DNA of 64,000 nucleotides, from positions 310,001 to 374,000 of the forward strand of contig JAHLKF010000015.1 in assembly GCA_025558075.1 (NCBI GenBank), read 5' to 3'. The DNA is from Gaertneriomyces semiglobifer (Eukaryota > Chytridiomycota > Chytridiomycetes > Spizellomycetales > Spizellomycetaceae). The stretch's first letter is position 1. Each line of letters begins with the position of its first letter. A model generated the notes under the pieces. That model did not search any database. It was not told where the DNA came from and saw only the letters and a program-made list of their open reading frames with translations. Positions 32,855 to 43,567 of the stretch are shown here, piece by piece. A program made the translations under genes and the position numbers.

Positions 32855-34927
32855 ATGGCTCGAAAGCGCAAGATCTCAGCCATCGCAAACACAGGCCCAT
32901 TGTTAAAAAGAGGTCGCATTGATGATGACGCTCTTCAGCGTCTCCAGTACCATGGTGTGTGGTGTGTGATAATTGCTGTGTGCATGGCTGTGACACTAAC
33001 CCTCCCAAACAGAATAATGGACGTCCAACACGGCGTGGTCATTAACAGAATATGCGGATATATAGCAGAAACCGGGACCCTATCGGAGCTTACATTAGAC
33101 AACGGCGAAGCGTTATGCCATCAGAGATTTGAAGATTCTAGAGCAGGGCCGGTATTGGAAGAACACAACTATTGAAGGTGAAAAGCATTGCTACGAAGTT
33201 TGAAGAAGGTACCTATGAGCTTGTGGGTCATTGTGATGTCTGTTACTAGACCCCGCGGCCCCCATCTCTGGCCGCGAACGTGTAAAAACGTTGGAGGTTC
33301 TGGTCCGCTTTACGCCCGCCTGAACCTCTTGGGGTGAGAGGACTCATCACACCGTCTCTATGATGGACATTAAACATTTCCACTGTACATCCGCGGTAGT
33401 TCAGAGGCTCTTGCAAACAGAGCGTGAACCTCTGGACCCACACCCTTGCGCCCCCTACCATGGCCGCGAAATGTGTAAAAGCATTGGGGGATCTTGTCCG
33501 CTTTTTGCCCGCTTGAACCCCTCAAGGGGAGGATGTACAGTGCACTTTTGGTGGATCAAGTTAATGCATCGTCGGATGTAGTGTTTATGTCCGTGATGGC
33601 CTCGTGGGGACATCATAGTTATCATTTTTCGTTATTTGTTGAGGCTGTCCATTTCGCATGCACAGCAAGACGAGTTCTGACCTTGTCGCATACCCATTCA
33701 AGGAACAAAGTGCCACCGTTCGCGACCTCGACCAACATTTGTCGTCGGATGATTTTCAAACCTTGCTTCGGATTGGCTAGGAAACGGGTTGTGGCAGAAA
33801 AAACTGGAATTGCAGGAGCCAAGACTCGTTTCGTTGCAAAAGCTGCAGGAGAACTTGCGGAGGAGGTTTTGGGAGTGAACAAGGAACAACATATAGGTTT
33901 GTGGCGGAATAGTTTATGATGCTTGATGTAAGCTGAAATTATTTTGCAGACATTTCAAGTGATGGCGATGAGGCGATATCCAATGTTGAGGAAAAGGAAG
34001 TCGAGTCGGATGTAACAGAAGCGAAGGCAGAAGGCGAAGATGAACAGTTTGACGTCCATTTGACGCTGTCACGTCCAGAGATATGGAACGATGTCTCGCC
34101 TTCCCATAGCAACCAAAAGCAAACGCGAGAGAAGGAGTTTGGGATTTGGATGCTATCTACCGGGAAGAACGTCGGCGAAGTGGTGCAGAAGGCAAGGAAA
34201 GCTGTGCCAGACAAGGCACATTCGACCAGTCCATTGTATTGGGGTATACTAGACGTGACGGATATGGACCCTGTCTTGGAAGGTGAGTGCAGTGATTTGG
34301 AAGGATCTTCCTTTCGTCCCACTTTCTGCTCCTTTCTCTTTCCTTTCGTGCGACTCATCGAATTCAAACCCCATATACAGGCTTTTTCAATCCAACAGAA
34401 TGGGCAGAGATAGTTGCCGACTTCCACGAAGACGTTCGGCTGGAAGACGTACATGACGATGTGCGTCAATCTATTCACAGTGTTATGGACAAAATAGCAG
34501 AGACTGTGGCAAGAGAAAATACATCAAATGTGGTTGATGCCATTGAAAAGGTATCCTTTCCATCAACTCGGCTGAACGAAGTACGGTAAGTGTAGAATGC
34601 GGGCGTTAAAGCTGTACAAGTTATGTTTTCGCTGATGGTGGTTCCAGACTTGGAAGTAAGTGTCCAACAATACGCATCAAATGCTTTGAGATTGAAAAAT
34701 GCTTGCGTCCGGAAAGCCACGGCAGACAAAATGCCGTAACTGCCCCACCTGATAAAATCCCAACTCAAACCCATTGGCTTATTGGAAGAAGGCGAGCTAC
34801 AAAGCCTCGGGAGTGTATCCTGTCCCCCAACACTACCACAAAAATGAGTGAAGGGTCAAAGGTTGGACGTCTGCGTCACCTTAGCGGACAACGAACGATC
34901 AACTTGATGGATTGGGTTTTGCTTTAG
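32855..34927 (+). CDS. Multi-exon protein of unknown function
   Basis: Clear 3' exons: one ending at 33896, then 33950..34282, 34381..34585 and 34648..34927, joined by GT-AG introns with consistent phase. They encode an acidic stretch, then WMLSTGKNVGEVVQKARKAV, YWGILDVTDMDPVLEG and a helical part (HSVMDKIAETVARENTS), ending MDWVLL. A likely first exon starts at ATG 32855 (MARKRKISAIANTGPLLKRG, nuclear-signal-like), but its link to the 3' exons crosses a repeat-rich block with no clear coding path. The parts may be two genes or a damaged one. I do not recognise the family. Confidence 0.4.
33250..33545. repeat. Block of diverged direct and inverted repeats
   Basis: Two diverged copies of a segment of about 73 bp lie 192 bp apart, at 33269..33341 and 33461..33533 (both begin TGGCCGCGAA and share TGTAAAA, TCCGCTTT and GCCCGC-TGAACC). 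A perfect inverted 12-mer (CACTGTACATCC at 33381 and its complement at 33531) and a CGCGGCC/GGCCGCG hairpin near 33255-33276 lie in the same block. It looks like the remains of a small mobile or structured element. Confidence 0.6.
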
Positions 34928-34986
34928 TGTCAGGCGCGGTCTTCGCGAACCAGTCCCTCAAGATGATCGTTCGTCGTCCGCTAAGG
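34879..34986. repeat. 27-bp inverted repeat at the 3' end of the unknown gene
   Basis: The arm at 34879..34905 (CCTTAGCGGACAACGAACGA and onward) and the arm at 34960..34986 are reverse complements with two mismatches, separated by 54 bp. The left arm overlaps the last coding exon; the right arm lies beyond the stop at 34927. In RNA this would form a long stem. Confidence 0.8.
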
Positions 34987-35514
34987 TTCATTCTGACCGG
35001 GTCGTAGATCTCTTTCAAATGTCGGATGGAAATAACCTATGCATTCGGGTCTCGAGAATTTGGAAAATTGGACGAATGGTTGGTTCTCGGCATACAGAGC
35101 TATGTGTACGTATAAGGATGAAAGTGATGGACTGCCATGAATGGGTAGATCCAAAAATCAAAACTTTGTTTTGGTGAAAGTCGTATATTTATTATCTATT
35201 TTTTGTACATGTAAGAGACTTCTGTGTTCTTGGTTAAAATGTTGTGAGATGACGCGTGGAACTTGGGAAAAACTCCGAAGAGCAGATGTCGGAGTTTTTT
35301 AAACATATACCCAGCCCTTCCACACGCGTGTTGCCCAACCACACACAAGCATAGACTTTTAACTTCCAAAAAGTGTAGAAGGTGCTATTGTTAACACCAG
35401 CCTCTTCTTACCGGATACCCCCTATTCTCCCCTCCATCTTCTTTTAATCACAGTCTTTGAGCATACTAGTTACTTGCGGTGCGTACGAGTTTACGCTAGT
35501 TCGTTTCGTTACAT
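34987..35514. other. Intergenic spacer
   Basis: About 530 bp between two rightward genes. A T-rich stretch at about 35160-35220 may belong to a 3' region, and a pyrimidine-rich stretch precedes the next start codon. No gene or repeat is recognised. Confidence 0.5.
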
Positions 35515-38500
35515 ATGGCATCGGCAGTTGCGACGAGTTCGACATGGTTAAGTCCTCACGAGGTCAGTACCAAACACCCACCCACACAACGACACATAAA
35601 CAGATCACTGTTAAAATCACACTTCTTGCTTTAAAAACAAGCATTCACCCTTTTCCTTTCTACTATTTTTTTATTTCGCTACAATTTTGTGCTCTTTTTT
35701 GTTATGTGTGATTGAATAAACGCCTTTAAAGGGTAGACCGAAATCTAAACCACGCCGTGTAGAACTTCCTGGTACGTAAAAAAACCAAAAAAACCCACAC
35801 ACTGTTTATCTCAACTCTTACACTGCGTCTATTTGTCTTGTTTTGTCAATTTTGTCTCACATGGTTTGAATTTTTCGTTTTTTCAAGAATCACCAAGAAG
35901 CCGAATCCTCAAACTCCCCGAAGTCCCCAAACCCAACACTCTCACACGATCTGATGGTGGTGGTACCAATAATGGCTTAAATCCGATTGGAACGGGTGAC
36001 TTCAACGACACAAAGGATGGAAGAGATATGAAAGATGTGAGGAGACGACATAAATCCAATCCGTTTCATATGCCGTCGGATACAGAGGTGTTTGCTATGC
36101 GTGAGGAGGAGAGGAGGGAGAGGCAAGAAGTGAGTTTTTTTATTTCTCGCTTTCTTTTGTGCGAGGGTCGCATGGGGAGTGATTTATTTACCACCCACTT
36201 CTTTGCAAACTATTACTTTTTTCCAGGCAAAGGAACAGATGCGGAAACTTAAAGTCTATGATAAATCCGTGGTGAAGCGTAAAAACTTCAAGGAACTGTT
36301 AGCTGAAGAACCTGAAGACGTGGCGTTTTATGAACAGTTACGAAAGCGGGATGCGGATAAGATATTGACGACAAATCAACAAGCGAGGGGTAAAGTATCA
36401 AAACACACAAACACACAAAAAACAGTAGTGTGTTCCCACAATGTTTGCTAAAACAATATTTTTTCTCTTTCTTTTCTTTTTTTTTAGTGGATCGTCATTT
36501 TGGAAAAGAAAACCTCCACGATTTCATCGCCAAAAAACGCGAAATGTTCCTGGTTCAGTACGCTCTCGGTGTCAAACGCGAAGAAATGGCGAAACTCGAA
36601 CAGGTTGCGCAAGCCGAGGAACAGAAACTGTTGGATGATGAAAAGGCGTTGGAGGAGGATGCGGCCAAGTTTGATGCGTTTTTGAAGGAGAATGATAAGA
36701 ATTCTGTGGAGGCAATTAAGCGGTGAGTATAAATACACATATGTCTTTGTTGCTTTCCAGCTTTGCTTTTTGATCTCCAACATGTTTGTTTATACCTTTT
36801 TTTTAAATATAGTGCTGAACAAGAAACAAAAGCAAAACTCGAAAAAATGCAAGACATCAAAAAACTGAATGGCCACATCATGTCGATTCGAAGCGAGATG
36901 TCCAAGAACGAAGACCAACTCAAAGATTTACAGCGGTATCGTGAGTTTCTCGAAAAACTGACGCCGAAGGAGTGGTTGGAGGAACAGCAGCAGATTGTGG
37001 ATATGAGGAGGAAGGAGGCGGCGAGGAAGGATGGGTCGGATACAGGGAGTGTTGCTAGTGCAAGTAAGTGTGGCGCAATAGTTTTCTTCCTATTTTTTAG
37101 TGGGGTTTCCATTTGGATGGGAGAGATTATTATTAAGTTGTTGATACTGACGCATCCCTTTTCTTCCACGTTTCCCTCAACTTTCTCTCCCCCGCCTCAC
37201 CTCACACACAAACTTATCTGCATTTGCTCTTATGATGGATGTCTTAAAGAACGAGGAAAGCCTAACCGATCAGGGAAACGCCCGCCCGCCACCACACCCC
37301 GTGGCACCAAGACCCCTCTCCGACCCACCTCACGTGCCGACACACTCAAAGCCACCGACCCATCAGACACCCTCTCCGACACCGACTCTGAAACCGATTC
37401 CGAAGACGACCCCACCCACCACACCACCACTACACACAACACCAACAACGGCGCAACCCACCCAACAACAACAATAAACCCAACAGATGTATTTTCATAC
37501 TACGACGACGAAGCCCCCCTCCTCTACTTCTCCTCCCCCCACCAACTCCTCGACATCTTTGCCGAACTCGAGGAAAACAATCTGAACCTCATCCAAAACT
37601 GTCAAGAAACCGAAGAGACATTAGAAGATTTGCGTCAAAAGATTCAGGAAACTGAAACACGTATGACGGCTGAGACGCAGAGTTTGACGGGTCAGATTGC
37701 CTTCCTGAATGCCGCGATTGCGAGGGAAGAAGAAAAAGCGAGAGTATTAGAGGCGCGCGCAAAGATGTTTTCTTCGTCCTTGCTTGTTGCAGCAAATAGC
37801 GGTGCGGCTGCGAATAGTGGTGGTGCGAATAGTGGTGGTGGGGCGGCAGCAGCTGCTGCAGCGGACGATGCATCTCAGGAATCCATGTTGGAAAGCTTGA
37901 ATGTCAAAGTCAAGGAAGTGTACCGCCGATGTATTGGTGATAATGAAGCGAGTCTGAGCACGTTGAGTATGTTGACGGCGATTGAGAACCGATTGGAACA
38001 GTTGTTTGAGACCATTGAGAGAATGCCCGTGGAAAAAGTCGAACAAGCCGAAAAGGTAAAAAAAAAATAAAAAAATCCCCACCTCGACACACTAAAACAC
38101 AAACATCACTCATTCATCTTTGTTTATTCATTTACATTTTTCCCACTTTATTTTTTTAGATGAAAGATAAAGAACGGCGTCAACGTCTTCGTGAAGAAAA
38201 ACTCGAAGCACAACGTCAACTCCAAGAAGAACGCGTTCAACGCGCTCTCGAACGGGCTCGAGCACCCGTAAAGAAAAAGGTACCGTACTGCTGTCTGAAA
38301 AAAACCTTTTTAGTTTCTTAACTTTTTTGCCTCACCGCATTCATTACTCTCTCTTTTTTTTCCTGTCGCTTTTTTCCCCTCTCTCTCGCTGTTTTTGTCT
38401 TAAAGATTGGGAAACCGATTGCGTTCCGGTCTGCACCTCCCCAAAAGAAAAAACGGAAAGAAGAGGATACAAAGAAAAAAGAAGAAGGTAAAAAACCCCA

Positions 38501-38645
38501 AAACGACACAACCCCTCCCATCTTCTCCATTTTCTCTTTTAACGAAACGCAACGCTTCATCTCACACATATCCTCTTTTCCCTCTTTCTACTTCTCACTT
38601 TTGGTAGAGGACTTGGAGTATTACGGACTATTGGCGCTACCTTGA
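35515..38645 (+). CDS. CFAP100: Cilia- and flagella-associated protein 100 (CCDC37/MIA1 type)
   Basis: Axonemal protein linked to inner-arm dynein regulation. Ten exons: 35515..35562, 35732..35771, 35888..36129, 36227..36389, 36488..36722, 36813..37063, 37250..38055, 38160..38279, 38406..38487 and 38608..38645, total 674 aa. The start at 35515 is chosen because its donor is phase 0 and fits exon 2; the ATG at 35544 would hit a stop. The family block (DUF4200) spans about residues 170-330, with REMFLVQYALGVKREEM, KFDAFLKENDKNSVEAIKRA and LEKLTPKEW. A Gly/Ala/Ser-rich insert and two coiled coils follow. It shows that the organism makes flagella. Confidence 0.9.
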
Positions 38646-38969
38646 AGACCAAAATGCGAGAGTGGTTGTGTTGTTCTGTACATGTAATATATTCCAAAAT
38701 TGGGAGGATGTTTGGAACGCACCTCCTTTTGATCTTAAAGAGATGTTGGATTTTCTTGTAACGACATCTGTATTGCTACACTTTGAAAAATTGAAGACCA
38801 CGTACTTGGTGGGGATCCCACCCTGCCAACACCCCTCTCTCTGAGTTTAGACTGGGAATATGCGTTTACAGTATTTACAAATATGCGATATGCCTGACAA
38901 TAAAATTATAAAAAAAGGGTGAACGTAGAAGTTTTCTGGAAACCCCCTTCCTCCAAAAAGTAGTAAGTC
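38646..38969. other. Convergent intergenic spacer
   Basis: Short AT-rich 3'-to-3' spacer with an AATAAA-like signal near 38900 (ACAATAAAATT). No gene is seen. Confidence 0.5.
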
Positions 38970-40562
38970 TCATCTCACAGCCGGCACACTTTCATCCACC
39001 ATAGGAGTAACAGCTCTCGCCCGTTCCTTCAAACTCTCCTCATCAAACTCCAACATACTCTCAATCGCATCCCAATTGATTTTCTTCGACATGGCCGGTT
39101 TCATATTAATCAGATTCCGCGTGGCCTCTGCCGCTGTCGCCCCACTCAAATTGACTCTGGGCTTCTTGATACGTGGTTGTCTGGGTCGCGTGGACTGACT
39201 CTGAATGTGTTTCTGTCGTTCGAGTTTCAGGGATTGTTTTAGAAGCCAGTCTTTGTGTTCTTCCATCCAAATGAGTTCGCGGATGGAGGCTTCTTCGGCC
39301 GTGACGGAGAGCATGGAGGAGATTTCGGGGTCGGAGTCGAGGTCGCTGAGGTGTGCGTCTTCTTCTGGGTCATCTTTAAAGTCCCCGCCCAGTTCTTGGG
39401 ATATTAGATGCGAGTTTTCTTCCAAACTGTTACGCATTTCTGCCAAGAGTTCTTCATCAAAGGCATCTTCGTCGTCTATATGTCCCGTCCCCGTGGCTGT
39501 GGCTGTTGACGGCCCAGAAGCGTCCCCAGAGTCACCCCGACCCTCTATTCGTCCTGCTTCGTCTTCATCCGTTACTAACGGTCGCTTATTTAACCCCGCC
39601 ACATACGCCGGTGGCATCTCCGTCTCTTCCAACCACGTCCTTCGGAAATCCTCCACACTCAGCTGCGCACTCTGTGTATTTGCAAACTCTGTCAACCGTT
39701 TTCGTATTGTCGCTTCAGAGATCTTGGCAACCATGACAATTTCACGGTGTGTGCGCTTGAACCCATTCATCCTCGCCGCCACAAACAAGCACGCCGCACA
39801 TATCCCCGCGGGTCGACGCCCCTGCACGATCCAGTCACGAGCGAGTCGTGATGCTAGACGGTTCGCATCCGCAATGACTTGGTTCACGTCGTCCTCAAAT
39901 TCCAACTTCATGGCAAACCGGGGAATGTACAGTGACGGATCGATGGGCTCCAAATCCGTAATATGAAGCGTCTGACATAACAACAAATACGTATGTCCAA
40001 ACAGAAACACATTCACACTCAGAATATCCGAAAAGTCAATCAACATAATGGGGAGCTTTTGGCGACGGCATATGAGGTACAAGCACGCCACGGCGACATA
40101 TGTGAGTTTACGGCCCTTGGTGAAGTTATGGTTGACGGCAAGGGCAAAGGCGTTTTTGCCGGCGTCTATCTGCGTTTCACTCATACGGACTTGTCGGCCA
40201 ATATCCTCTACCCGTCGGTTTCCGTTCAAAAGTGTGGTCTCGCGTGAGGCTGCACCGCTAAGCATGCGTCTACCGGGCCCACTCGCGTGCCGTGTGACTC
40301 TCGCTGTTACAATTTGAATTCACGAATTAATATTCTAAGTAGTATAACAAAAACAGAGCGTCCATTTCGTACCTTTATCTCTTCCTAATGCGAAACCCTC
40401 GGCGATAGCGGCGCCTTTGGCGTTCTCCATGAACGCCACTTCGGAGACAATGGTGTTTTCTTCAAAGACGTTCCCACAGCCTATACACAGAGTGTGGCCG
40501 AGGGAAGCGTCGTGCTCTGTAGGCATGTCCGCCTCACATGTTGGACAGTAAACCGTGGGCAT
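38970..40562 (-). CDS. BRF1: TFIIIB subunit BRF1
   Basis: TFIIB-related factor that recruits RNA polymerase III to tRNA and 5S genes. Exons 40562..40373 and 40303..38970 give 507 aa. The N-terminal zinc ribbon has YCPTCEAD and CIGCGNVF. Two cyclin folds follow: the first includes GRQVRMSETQIDAGKNAFAL and KGRKLTYVAVACLYLICR, the second GRRPAGICAACLFVAARMNG. The acidic linker and the late box with NMKPAMSKKINWDAIESML match the Brf1-specific C-terminal homology region. The intron (69 nt) sits just after the ribbon. It is divergent from uL6m. Confidence 0.95.
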
Positions 40563-40924
40563 GGTTTATGTGGGTCGTGTTTTCGCCAGTAAGCGGGGTG
40601 TTGCTCGTCCACCGAAACGCAGAGTTGCTGGATTGATTAATACCACTTTTCCTTCCCTTGCCTCCACTACACTTGGCGTCTCTCGTACAGTCACAAAGTT
40701 GTCGCTGAATGCTCTGTTCCCTTTTACTACAAAAGCTACGCAAAGCGTTAAAAGCAACGCCAAACGGGAAGACCGGACAGCGCGTGCTTGCGTAAGCAGA
40801 AACCACGTGATCACAGGAACTCGCCAAAGATCTTCCCGACGACGAAGGAACTTTAACAAAGAAACAGAGAGACTTGTAACTCATTCGTAAAGAAGAGTAC
40901 CCCACATACAGAGAGCAACGGACA
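40563..40924. promoter_or_regulatory. Divergent promoter region, BRF1 / uL6m
   Basis: 362 bp between two head-to-head start codons. A 112-codon frame on the plus strand covers most of it (40555..40890), but it overlaps the BRF1 start and has no recognisable domain, so I treat it as non-coding. Confidence 0.45.
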
Positions 40925-41611
40925 ATGTGGGCGTCTAGACCGGCTGCATCGGCAGTCACAACTGCCACATGCTGCTCACGGCATGCATCCCAACGTAACT
41001 TCACCACCACCAACCCCGTCCACTCCATGATTGGACGTCGTCTTCTCAAATACCCACACGAAGTGACCATCTCCACCACACCTCTCCCTCCAACCCCGCA
41101 GTTCCCACGCTACACATCGCAGATCACCGTTACCGGTCCACGGGGAACACTCAACATGCCCATTCCCCCTTATATCAAACTGACGTCCCCACCTCTCGCT
41201 CCCAATGCGCCCAAAAAGATCCTCACCGTCTCCGTTGTGAACCCACAAGAAAAAAAACAGAAACAGATGTGGGGCACCACCCGTGCCATCCTCGAAAACA
41301 TGGTGGAAGGTGTCATCGAAGGCTACACCATCCCCATCCGTTTTGAAGGAGTCGGGTACCGTGCTTTATTCGAAAACTCACAGTTGTCGTTGAAGTTGGG
41401 ATACTCTCACCCTATTCTTATGGATATTCCCCAAGGCGTGGAAGTCAAGATCCCCGCCCCTACACGTATCATCTTGCAGGGGAATTGTAAAGAAACCGTC
41501 ACCCAATTTGCGGCAAGGATTAGAAAGTGGAGGCCGCCAGAACCGTATAACCAGAAGGGTATCTTTGTTGGAGATGAGACGATCAAGAAGAAGGAGGGTA
41601 AGAAGCGGTAG
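40925..41611 (+). CDS. MRPL6: Mitochondrial large-subunit ribosomal protein uL6m
   Basis: Intronless, 228 aa. The N-terminus is basic and Ser/Thr/Ala rich, fitting a mitochondrial presequence. The L6 signatures are present: SQITVTGPRGTLNMPIPP, MWGTTRAILENMVEGVIEGY, FEGVGYRALFENSQLSLKLG, YSHPILMDIPQGV and the C-terminal ARIRKWRPPEPYNQKGIFVG. The last motif (R-PPEPY-KGI) is typical of the L6 family and binds rRNA. Length suits a mitochondrial L6 of fungi. Confidence 0.95.
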   Translation: MWASRPAASAVTTATCCSRHASQRNFTTTNPVHSMIGRRLLKYPHEVTISTTPLPPTPQFPRYTSQITVTGPRGTLNMPIPPYIKLTSPPLAPNAPKKILTVSVVNPQEKKQKQMWGTTRAILENMVEGVIEGYTIPIRFEGVGYRALFENSQLSLKLGYSHPILMDIPQGVEVKIPAPTRIILQGNCKETVTQFAARIRKWRPPEPYNQKGIFVGDETIKKKEGKKR

Positions 41612-41968
41612 TTTGGAAGCATTGTAGCGGGCATCTGCGGCATCTGTTATATATATTTTACTTGGATTTGCGGCGCTAGAGCTGCGTAAGAATATACTGA
41701 AACTTTACAACGACGTTTGGAGACATTCTACGATTGCCGATGGCATGGAGACTACCACTGCTAGTGCTGTTGCGCAAGTGCTCCGCTCTGTGCATATCAA
41801 GTATGGCATGCACGAGGGCAGGAAACAGGCGGTACAGGTTGGCAGCATTTCCTCGAAGCGCGTGTGGTTCTCTATCTGCCTTGAATCTACCTACTTCTAT
41901 CTATTAGAGTCCTAGCAAAATGTCTTCTTTGTTGTTTGCAAATTTGGGCACGAAAACGGTCTTGCACA
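41612..41968. other. Convergent intergenic spacer
   Basis: 357 bp between the ends of uL6m and the Mpv17-like gene. No gene, RNA or repeat is recognised. Confidence 0.5.
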
Positions 41969-42655
41969 TTATGAAGATAGAGGAGCGGCAAGTTGCGACC
42001 CAGGCAATGCGGCGACAGTCGGACGAGTCGTAAAACTCAGATAGGTATTCCAGCCAATACCCACAACATTAACATACGCAATGCGCCAATGGCTCGGGAC
42101 AAAGCGAAAGTTGATAATGTTGGCTGCCGGCCAGAAAACCGAGCCGTTGACCAAAATGGGCATGAATCTCGACTTCAAGCGGGTCAATGGAGACTCTCCA
42201 TCCAATACAGCGGTGAGAGATAGAAATGCGACTACGTATGGTGGAAACAGGACTACTTGGCCAAGAGCTGATTTTTTGAGGACGGTTGAAAGCGAGCGTG
42301 AGGGGCCACAGAACCGGTCGAGCATTCGAAACCCATATAAGAAATATGGACCGTGCAACAGGGCACCGGTGAAACCTAGATAAAAAGCAAGGGGTATATA
42401 AGCAAATGCTGTCAACTCGCCAAAGAACGAGTGTGCAAACTCACCAAACTTTAAAGCTCGCACCCAGTCCACATTGGTCGACTGAGTTTGGTTGCGGCCA
42501 TTGGGCGGGTTCGTTCTAGGCTCTATAACCACCTGATTTAACAGGTCTCCGAGAACATATAGGCCACCAGAGGTCGCTGACGCTCGGGCCAGCGAGGCAG
42601 CCATGTTGGTGTGAGTTTTGGTTTCGCGCGAACCTCTTATCGCGCAGGCTGTCAT
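41969..42655 (-). CDS. Mpv17/PMP22 family membrane protein
   Basis: Small multi-pass protein of the inner mitochondrial or peroxisomal membrane; members may act as channels. Exons 42655..42445 and 42375..41969 give 205 aa; the ATG at 42604 is an alternative start. The family signatures are seen: GGLYVLGDLLNQ near the N-terminus, FGFTGALLHGPYFLYGFRML after splicing, and the C-terminal WPAANIINFRFVPSHWRIAY, a form of the W-P-x-N-F-x-VP-R motif. The 69-nt intron is stop-free and divisible by three, so retention would insert 23 residues in the middle of the family motif; splicing is therefore preferred. Confidence 0.9.
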   Translation of the reverse strand: MTACAIRGSRETKTHTNMAASLARASATSGGLYVLGDLLNQVVIEPRTNPPNGRNQTQSTNVDWVRALKFGEFAHSFFGELTAFAYIPLAFYLGFTGALLHGPYFLYGFRMLDRFCGPSRSLSTVLKKSALGQVVLFPPYVVAFLSLTAVLDGESPLTRLKSRFMPILVNGSVFWPAANIINFRFVPSHWRIAYVNVVGIGWNTYLSFTTRPTVAALPGSQLAAPLSS

Positions 42656-42856
42656 GCTTCAGTGTTCATCAAACCGACACCATATATAAAAAAAAAAGCC
42701 AAGGCCATCTGCAGCCGATGCATTCAAGCATGAAGCCAAAAGGAATGGGACAAGTTTCTATAGTATTTCTTCTGGATATGGTATATTGTTGATTGGGCAT
42801 TTCACTCTAATGACCTCGCGACTAGTTGACTTACTAACTATCCTACATTAAACAAT

Positions 42857-43567
42857 TCAACCTCTTCTACAACGAGGAGTCAAGGGGCACGTTTCCAAAC
42901 TCTGCTGTCCCTGCTTAACTTGGGGTTGGATAACAACCTCGGCAAAGTCTGCGGGGATCTCTCCCAAATGGTCCGCCGCAGCCTTTACCATCTTCCTTGA
43001 GCAGGCGGGTACGCTGCAGATGACTTCGGGGTCTCCCAATCGTCTCATCGAGGCCTTGCCAAGCTTGCCGGCGGCGACCCACATCTTGGCCAAGCACAGC
43101 TCGCCATCCTGCTCATCCTTGAGACAATGAATACGACGAGAGAACGTGGCCAATTGCTTGAGACCAGCTGTGTCAAGTCTCTGGTAGGGCATCAAAGAGG
43201 GGACCTGTCCGTTGACACCACCAAAGTATTCGGGGTTGAGAAGGGTCGCCTTTCCACATTCGGTGTTCAATTTCGCAGCAAAGACTTCAATAGCGTCTCC
43301 ACAGGTAGTCTTGCAAAAGTCTTCGGAGAATTGCTTCGAGAAGAGGGCGTTGAAGTACTGCGGGGTGGTTCCGTTGGCACCTACGGCTGCAAAGGCGGGG
43401 CCGCAGTGTTCGCCGACAACCTTGGCTTCCGCGCCAGTGAATGAGGCCCTGCATGCAGCAGGTGCGGCGGGATTGAGGTAGTCCAACCAAGGGGCGAGAC
43501 CCTTTTGAGCAGAGACCGCGCTGGCGGTAAGTGCGAGGGTACTGATGGCAAGGGTGGTGAAGTGCAT
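42857..43567 (-). CDS. Secreted cysteine-rich protein of unknown function
   Basis: Intronless, 236 aa. A clear signal peptide (MHFTTLAISTLALTASAVSA) precedes a mature chain with eleven cysteines, including the pairs FCKTTC and VICSVPAC. Apart from that it is alanine-rich and soluble-looking with no membrane segment. The even spacing of cysteines suggests several disulphides. An odd number leaves one free, or the last one (RCRRG) lies outside the folded part. I recognise no catalytic motif. Cell-wall or host-facing roles are possible but not shown. Confidence 0.75.
   Translation of the reverse strand: MHFTTLAISTLALTASAVSAQKGLAPWLDYLNPAAPAACRASFTGAEAKVVGEHCGPAFAAVGANGTTPQYFNALFSKQFSEDFCKTTCGDAIEVFAAKLNTECGKATLLNPEYFGGVNGQVPSLMPYQRLDTAGLKQLATFSRRIHCLKDEQDGELCLAKMWVAAGKLGKASMRRLGDPEVICSVPACSRKMVKAAADHLGEIPADFAEVVIQPQVKQGQQSLETCPLTPRCRRG

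Noticed and set aside
40555..40890. 112-codon plus-strand frame before uL6m
   Set aside because: It overlaps the BRF1 start codon and the divergent promoter and shows no recognisable protein features.
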